Shown in pieces: positions 59,030 to 64,000 of a DNA stretch of 64,000 nt (its first letter is position 1; each line of letters begins with the position of its first letter). This DNA comes from Gammaproteobacteria bacterium. Its GTDB lineage: Bacteria > Pseudomonadota > Gammaproteobacteria > Enterobacterales > Permianibacteraceae. The stretch spans positions 310,001 through 374,000 of the forward strand of contig JACPFT010000001.1 in NCBI GenBank assembly GCA_016182845.1, written 5' to 3'. The translations under genes and the position numbers were made by a program. The notes under the pieces are model-generated. The model was not told the DNA's origin and searched no databases. It was given only the letters and a program-made list of their open reading frames with translations.

Positions 59030-59494
59030 ATGTCCATCGGCGAATACTGCAACCGCAACGTCGTCACCGTCAGCCGCGATGCTTCGTTATACGAGGCCGC
59101 CAAGCTGATGCGCCGCTATCACGTCGGCGATCTCGTGGTGGCCGACGACTCGCCCCAAGGCCGGAAGATTCCCAGCGGGCTCCTGACCGACCGGGACATC
59201 GTCGTCGAGGCCCTGGGCCAGGAGGTGCCCGATATCTCCCGCCTCCAGGTCAAAGACATCGTGAGCCGCGAGGTCCTGACCATAGCCAGCAACCACAGCC
59301 TGCACGAAGCCATCAAGATGATGCGCAGCCACGGCGTGCGCCGCCTGCCCGTCGTCGACAGTCAGGGCTGCTTGCTGGGCATCATCACCGCCGACGACGC
59401 CTATGCGCGTCTGGCCGGCGAGTTCGGCGAATTGGCGCAACTCGGCGTGCGTCAACGGCAGATCGAAGCACGTGAGCACGGACTGGAGGTGTGA
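59030..59494 (+). CDS. Tandem CBS-domain protein
   Basis: 154 residues, two CBS motifs (about 8-70 and 76-135) with NVVTVSRDASLYEAAKLMRRYHVGDLVV and VLTIASNHSLHEAIKMMRSHGVRRLPVVD. Such stand-alone CBS pairs bind adenine nucleotides and are common in hypoxia-induced regulons (for example mycobacterial DosR targets). An FNR promoter precedes it. The stop lies one base before the next ATG. Confidence 0.92.
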   Translation: MSIGEYCNRNVVTVSRDASLYEAAKLMRRYHVGDLVVADDSPQGRKIPSGLLTDRDIVVEALGQEVPDISRLQVKDIVSREVLTIASNHSLHEAIKMMRSHGVRRLPVVDSQGCLLGIITADDAYARLAGEFGELAQLGVRQRQIEAREHGLEV

Positions 59495-59495
59495 C

Positions 59496-59993
59496 ATGGA
59501 CAAATATTCCAACAGCCGCAAAGATCAGTTGTTCAAGGCCCCGCTCAAGGACATGTACAAGTCCGACGCCAAGCTCAAGGAGCCCACGCTGTGCATGAAG
59601 TGCGATGCCCTTTACCAGGGCGGGCGCTGGACCTGGGGTACTCCCGATACGACACCGGACAGGGGGCTGTGCCCCGCCTGCCAGCGCATCGCCGATAACT
59701 GTCCGGCGGGTTTCGTGGCCATCGACAAAGGCTTTTACGAAAGCCACCGCCGGGAAATCCAGGATCTGGTCAAGGCTACGGAAGAAAAGGAGAAATCCGA
59801 GCATCCGCTGGAACGGCTGATCGCCATCGCCGAGGAGCCGGACCAAGTCTTGGTGACGACCACGGGCGTGCACTTGGCCCAGCGCCTCGGCCATGCCCTG
59901 ACCGCCAGCTACAAGGGCCATGCGGAATACCAGTATGACGACCAGAAGACTCGCCTGGACGTGTATTGGGAGCGGGATAAGCCCGGCGCTTGA
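59496..59993 (+). CDS. BCAM0308-like protein with two zinc-ribbon CxxC pairs
   Basis: 165 residues from ATG 59496. CMKCDALYQGGRW and CPACQRI supply two CxxC pairs about 30 residues apart, likely one zinc ribbon, followed by a domain with HPLERLIAIAEEPDQVLVTTTGVHLAQRLGHAL and TRLDVYWER. This pattern recalls the BCAM0308 family and, more weakly, NMD3-like zinc proteins. Function unknown; the link to translation or RNA is inference. In the CBS operon and so likely under FNR. Confidence 0.75.
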   Translation: MDKYSNSRKDQLFKAPLKDMYKSDAKLKEPTLCMKCDALYQGGRWTWGTPDTTPDRGLCPACQRIADNCPAGFVAIDKGFYESHRREIQDLVKATEEKEKSEHPLERLIAIAEEPDQVLVTTTGVHLAQRLGHALTASYKGHAEYQYDDQKTRLDVYWERDKPGA

Positions 59994-60143
59994 GGGACTA
60001 TGATGCCCATGCCTGGCCCTGAGCCGCGCGTGCTTTCTTGGGACGGAACGGAGTCGTCACCCTGCTGACAAGTTCCGGAAAGCCGTGCGCCGAAGGCGCC
60101 GGCTCGCCTGTTCGGGACCTTCCGAGTCACACGGAGAACGATC

Positions 60144-60800
60144 ATGCCACACGACGAACCGGCCTATGGCTTGTGGGGATTGGTGATCATCAACTCCCTG
60201 GTGTTCATCATCTTCGCGTTCAGCTTCTTCAAGCCGCGCACGACTCGGGACTGGCGCAGCTTCGGTGCATTCAGCGCCTTCCTGGTGGCGCTGTTCACCG
60301 AGATGTACGGCTTTCCCTTGACCATCTACCTGCTGTCCGGCTGGCTGGGCAGCCGCTATCCCGGCATCGACTTCCTGAGCCACGACGCCGGGCATCTGCT
60401 GGAGACCCTGTTCGGCTGGCGGGCATTTCCCCATTTCGGGCCTTTCCATGTCGCCAGCACGCTGTTGCTGATCGGTGGTTTCTGGCTGCTGGCGTCGGCC
60501 TGGCGAGTGCTCTATGCCGCCCAAAAGACCGGCGCCCTGGCCACGACCGGAGCCTATGCCCGAGTGCGCCATCCACAATATGACGCTTTCGTGCTCATCA
60601 TGGCCGGCTTCCTGCTGCAGTGGCCTACGCTCATCACGGTCGTCATGTTTCCCGTTCTCGTGTTCATGTACTACCGCCTCGCGCGTAGCGAGGAGACCGA
60701 GGCCATCGAGCGCTTCGGCGACGAGTACCGGCGCTATAGGCGCGAGGTGCAGGCATTTTTCCCTAGGCTCGGCGCCATGCTGTCCGCGCCGAAGCCCTGA
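60144..60800 (+). CDS. Isoprenylcysteine methyltransferase-like membrane protein (ICMT/PEMT fold)
   Basis: 218 residues with five or six membrane helices. C-terminal TGAYARVRHPQYDAFVLIMAGFLLQWPT and EETEAIERFGDEYRRYRREVQAFFP match the SAM-binding end of isoprenylcysteine carboxyl methyltransferase/phospholipid methyltransferase relatives. The substrate is unknown; bacteria lack prenylated CaaX proteins, so a lipid or small molecule is more likely. Start ATG 60144 with GGAG ahead. Confidence 0.82.
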   Translation: MPHDEPAYGLWGLVIINSLVFIIFAFSFFKPRTTRDWRSFGAFSAFLVALFTEMYGFPLTIYLLSGWLGSRYPGIDFLSHDAGHLLETLFGWRAFPHFGPFHVASTLLLIGGFWLLASAWRVLYAAQKTGALATTGAYARVRHPQYDAFVLIMAGFLLQWPTLITVVMFPVLVFMYYRLARSEETEAIERFGDEYRRYRREVQAFFPRLGAMLSAPKP

Positions 60801-60871
60801 GCCTGGGATGAATTCGGTTGCGGCGTGATTATCGACAAGGGCGGCGCCTGGAAGGGCGTAGGCGAAGTTGA

Positions 60872-61669
<798 letters not shown>

Positions 61670-61678
61670 GGAGTGGAG

Positions 61679-64000
61679 ATGAGCACAGCCATCGATCCGG
61701 TCTGCGGCATGACGGTGACGCCGGCGGCCGATACGGCGAGCGGAGAGTATCAGGGGCGGAAGTTCTGGTTCTGCTCGTCCCGCTGCCAGGACAAGTTCGT
61801 GCAAGCGCCTGAGCGCTATCTCGCCGGCGCGGCCGGGGAAGCCTGTCACCACGCGCCGGCTCCCGCTCCCGCGCACATGGCCGCCGCCAAACCCGGCGCC
61901 GGAGAGCGCGCCAAGGATCCCATCTGCGGCATGCTGGTGGACAAGGCCACGGCCCTAAAGACCGAGCGGGGCGGGCGCACGTACTACTTCTGCAGCGAGA
62001 ACTGCCTCAGGACCTTCGAGTCGCCCGAGGCCGAGTTGAAGCGCATGAAGACGCGGGTGAGCATCGCGCTGACCGGCGTGCTCGCTCTCGCCATCCTGCG
62101 CGCCGGCGCCTTCCTGGGTCTGGCCTCCGGCGCCATGGTGGTGAGCTGGGTTCCCTTCGACGCCCTGCCGTTCTTCACCTGGGGTGTGTGGCTGTTCCTC
62201 TTGGTGACGCCGGTGCAGTTCATCGGTGGCTGGCATTTCTACAAGGGCGCCTGGAACGCGCTGCGCACGCGCAGCATCAACATGGATTTCCTGATCGCGC
62301 TCGGCACCAGCGTCGCCTATTTCTACAGCGTCGCCGTGCTGTTCTTCCCGGCGGTCCTGCCCATCGCGGTCAATGAGCGCGACGTCTATTTCGAGGTCTC
62401 CGCCGTCATCATCGCCTTCGTGCTGCTCGGCAAGTACATGGAGGAGATCATCAAGAAGAAGTCCTCGGCGGCGGTGCGCCGTCTCCTGGATCTGAAGCCC
62501 GCCACGGCCCACGTCTTGCGCGAGGGCAGGGAAGAGGAAATCCCGGCCCAGAGCATCATGGTCGGCGAGCTGGTCATCGTCAGGCCGGGCGAGAAGATCG
62601 CCACCGACGGCGAGGTGCTGGATGGCGAATCCAGCGTCGATGAGTCCATGCTCACCGGTGAGTCCATGCCTGTTGCCAAGAAGGCCGGGGCCGCGGTGAT
62701 CGGCGGCACCCTCAACCGTTCCGGGATGTTCCGCTTCCGGGCCACCAAGATCGGCGCCGAGACCGCGCTGGCCCAGATCATCAAGATGGTGGAAGAGGCC
62801 CAGGCCAGCACGGCCCAGATCCAGCGCCTGGCCGACCAGGTCACCGGATATTTCGTGCCGGCCGTGGTCGGCGTCGCCGTCCTGGCCTTCATCGGTTGGT
62901 GGGCCCTCGGCAACTTCCCGCAAGGCCTTCTGGCCTTCATCGCCGTGCTGATCATCTCCTGCCCCTGCGCCCTGGGCGTCGCCACGCCGGCCGCGCTGAT
63001 GGTGGGCGTGGGCAAGGGTGCCGACCAGGGCATCTTGATTCGCGGCGGCGAGGTCTTGGAGCGGGCGGAGAAGCTCACGAGCGTCGTGTTCGACAAGACC
63101 GGCACTCTCACGCGCGGCGAGCCCAATGTCACCGACGTCCTGCTCCTTGGAGGTCGGGACGAGAACGCCGTGCTCGCCCTCGCGGCCGCCGTGGAAATCG
63201 GCTCCGAGCATCCCCTGGGCGAGGCCATTGTGCGTGCCGCCCAGCACCGGGGACTCGCGGTGAATGCGGCCAAGAACATCCAGGGTATCGCCGGCCACGG
63301 CATACGCGGCGAGCAGGGTGGGGCGACGGTCTGGCTAGGCAACCGCCGGCTGTTCCGCCAGCAGGGCATCGAGGTGAGCCAGGCCGAGACCGAGTTGACG
63401 CGCCTGGAGGCAGAGGGCAAGACCGTCATGCTGGTGGGGCAGGGCACTAGCCTGGTGGGTGCCATCGCCGTGGCCGACACCCTAAAACCCGAGGCCGGCG
63501 AGGCCATCGCCGCGCTGAAGGCTCGCGGCATCGCGGTCGTGCTGCTGTCCGGCGACAACCGGCGCACCGCTGAGGCCATCGCGCGCCAGGTCGGCATCAC
63601 CGAGGTCATCGCCGAGGTCCTGCCCGAGGACAAGGTCGCCAAGATCAAGGAATTGCAGCGCGGCGGCCAGGTCGTCGCCATGGTCGGCGACGGCGTCAAC
63701 GACGCGCCGGCCCTGGCCACCGCCGATATCGGCATCGCCATCGGCTCCGGCTCGGACGTGGCCAAGGAAACCGGCGGCATCATCCTGATCAAGAACGACG
63801 TGCGCGACGTGGTTGCCTCGATCCAGCTCTCGCGCGCCACCATGGTCAAGATCAAGCAGAACCTGTTCTGGGCCTTCATCTACAACAGCATCGGCATCCC
63901 GGTCGCGGCTCTGGGCCTGCTCAATCCCATCATCGCCGCCGCCGCCATGGCGCTCAGCTCCCTGTCGGTGATCGTCAATTCCGCCCTGTTGAAACGCGCC
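61679..64000 (+). CDS. copA: Copper-translocating P1B-type ATPase with two N-terminal YHS domains, 3' end outside window
   Basis: 774 codons to the window edge, still open. Residues 1-50 and 75-125: two YHS domains (DPVCGMTV ... [20 protein letters not shown] ... [12 protein letters not shown]) in place of the usual HMA domains. Then eight membrane helices, actuator loop TGESMPV, the copper-binding CPC ([12 protein letters not shown]), phosphorylation site [17 protein letters not shown] and [10 protein letters not shown]. Exports Cu(I). ATG at 61679 with GGAG upstream. With the hvfABC copper-peptide cluster this suggests copper exposure. Confidence 0.93.
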   Translation, partial: MSTAIDPVCGMTVTPAADTASGEYQGRKFWFCSSRCQDKFVQAPERYLAGAAGEACHHAPAPAPAHMAAAKPGAGERAKDPICGMLVDKATALKTERGGRTYYFCSENCLRTFESPEAELKRMKTRVSIALTGVLALAILRAGAFLGLASGAMVVSWVPFDALPFFTWGVWLFLLVTPVQFIGGWHFYKGAWNALRTRSINMDFLIALGTSVAYFYSVAVLFFPAVLPIAVNERDVYFEVSAVIIAFVLLGKYMEEIIKKKSSAAVRRLLDLKPATAHVLREGREEEIPAQSIMVGELVIVRPGEKIATDGEVLDGESSVDESMLTGESMPVAKKAGAAVIGGTLNRSGMFRFRATKIGAETALAQIIKMVEEAQASTAQIQRLADQVTGYFVPAVVGVAVLAFIGWWALGNFPQGLLAFIAVLIISCPCALGVATPAALMVGVGKGADQGILIRGGEVLERAEKLTSVVFDKTGTLTRGEPNVTDVLLLGGRDENAVLALAAAVEIGSEHPLGEAIVRAAQHRGLAVNAAKNIQGIAGHGIRGEQGGATVWLGNRRLFRQQGIEVSQAETELTRLEAEGKTVMLVGQGTSLVGAIAVADTLKPEAGEAIAALKARGIAVVLLSGDNRRTAEAIARQVGITEVIAEVLPEDKVAKIKELQRGGQVVAMVGDGVNDAPALATADIGIAIGSGSDVAKETGGIILIKNDVRDVVASIQLSRATMVKIKQNLFWAFIYNSIGIPVAALGLLNPIIAAAAMALSSLSVIVNSALLKRA

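Overview
The window looks like one continuous stretch of a GC-rich gammaproteobacterial chromosome. The left third keeps the gene order of the Pseudomonas-type chemotaxis locus followed by cytochrome c maturation: cheA-cheB-motC-motD-parC-parP-cheW-DUF2802, then ccmABCDEFGHI. The right two thirds are rich in stress and low-oxygen genes of the kind common in facultatively anaerobic or chemolithotrophic gammaproteobacteria. Lineage is inferred from gene content and order only; there is no rRNA or tRNA gene.

Layout. 1-7.5 kb: polar chemotaxis and motor operon; cheA enters the window without its start. 7.5-9.6 kb: two minus-strand flagellar export genes (FlhB C-terminal-like protein, FliK). 9.8-10.3 kb: mogA. 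10.5-17.5 kb: a complete, tightly overlapping System I cytochrome c maturation operon. 17.6-20.2 kb: an hvfABC cluster, predicted to make a copper-binding modified peptide, with a glutathione peroxidase and an ECF-sigma-like promoter. 20.3-25.4 kb: cation P-type ATPase, AMP/thymidine phosphorylase and tandem universal stress protein. 25.4-27.3 kb: decayed DNA with gene remnants, homopolymer tracts, repeats and one PEP-CTERM protein. 27.3-31.3 kb: a soluble formate dehydrogenase-like trimer. 31.3-34.2 kb: two lipoprotein genes between inverted copies of a roughly 250-bp repeat. 34.4-41 kb: 2-keto acid decarboxylase, aldehyde dehydrogenase, EamA exporter, bacterioferritin-like protein, homospermidine synthase. 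41-48 kb: ion antiporters, a YbdK-type ligase and a pentapeptide-repeat protein. 48-53 kb: regulators: two FixJ-type proteins, a receiver-only protein, small heat-shock protein, FixL-type haem-PAS kinase and FNR. 53-60.8 kb: ribosome-hibernation-like protein, PRPP synthase, beta-CASP nuclease, acyl-AMP ligase/acyltransferase fusion, CBS protein, BCAM0308-like protein, isoprenylcysteine-methyltransferase-like protein. 60.9-64 kb: a wrecked ftsH and a copper ATPase that runs off the end.

How it fits together. The second half reads as an oxygen-responsive survival island. FNR (52342-53163) keeps its four iron-sulfur cysteines, and the adjacent FixL keeps the haem-binding His and distal Arg. Seven FNR-type boxes lie between 24.4 and 58.9 kb. 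Four of them (decarboxylase, aldehyde dehydrogenase, EamA exporter, CBS protein) sit exactly 29.5 bp upstream of a recognisable -10 hexamer, the class II FNR promoter arrangement. The predicted targets suggest a shared programme for low oxygen: fermentative keto-acid metabolism, protein and ribosome protection, nucleotide salvage and ion homeostasis. That programme is inferred; the boxes and spacings are seen directly.

No phage, integron, CRISPR array or recognisable intact transposase was found. Mobility is suggested only by repeats, truncated genes and homopolymer expansions, mainly at 25.4-34.4 kb and 41-50 kb.
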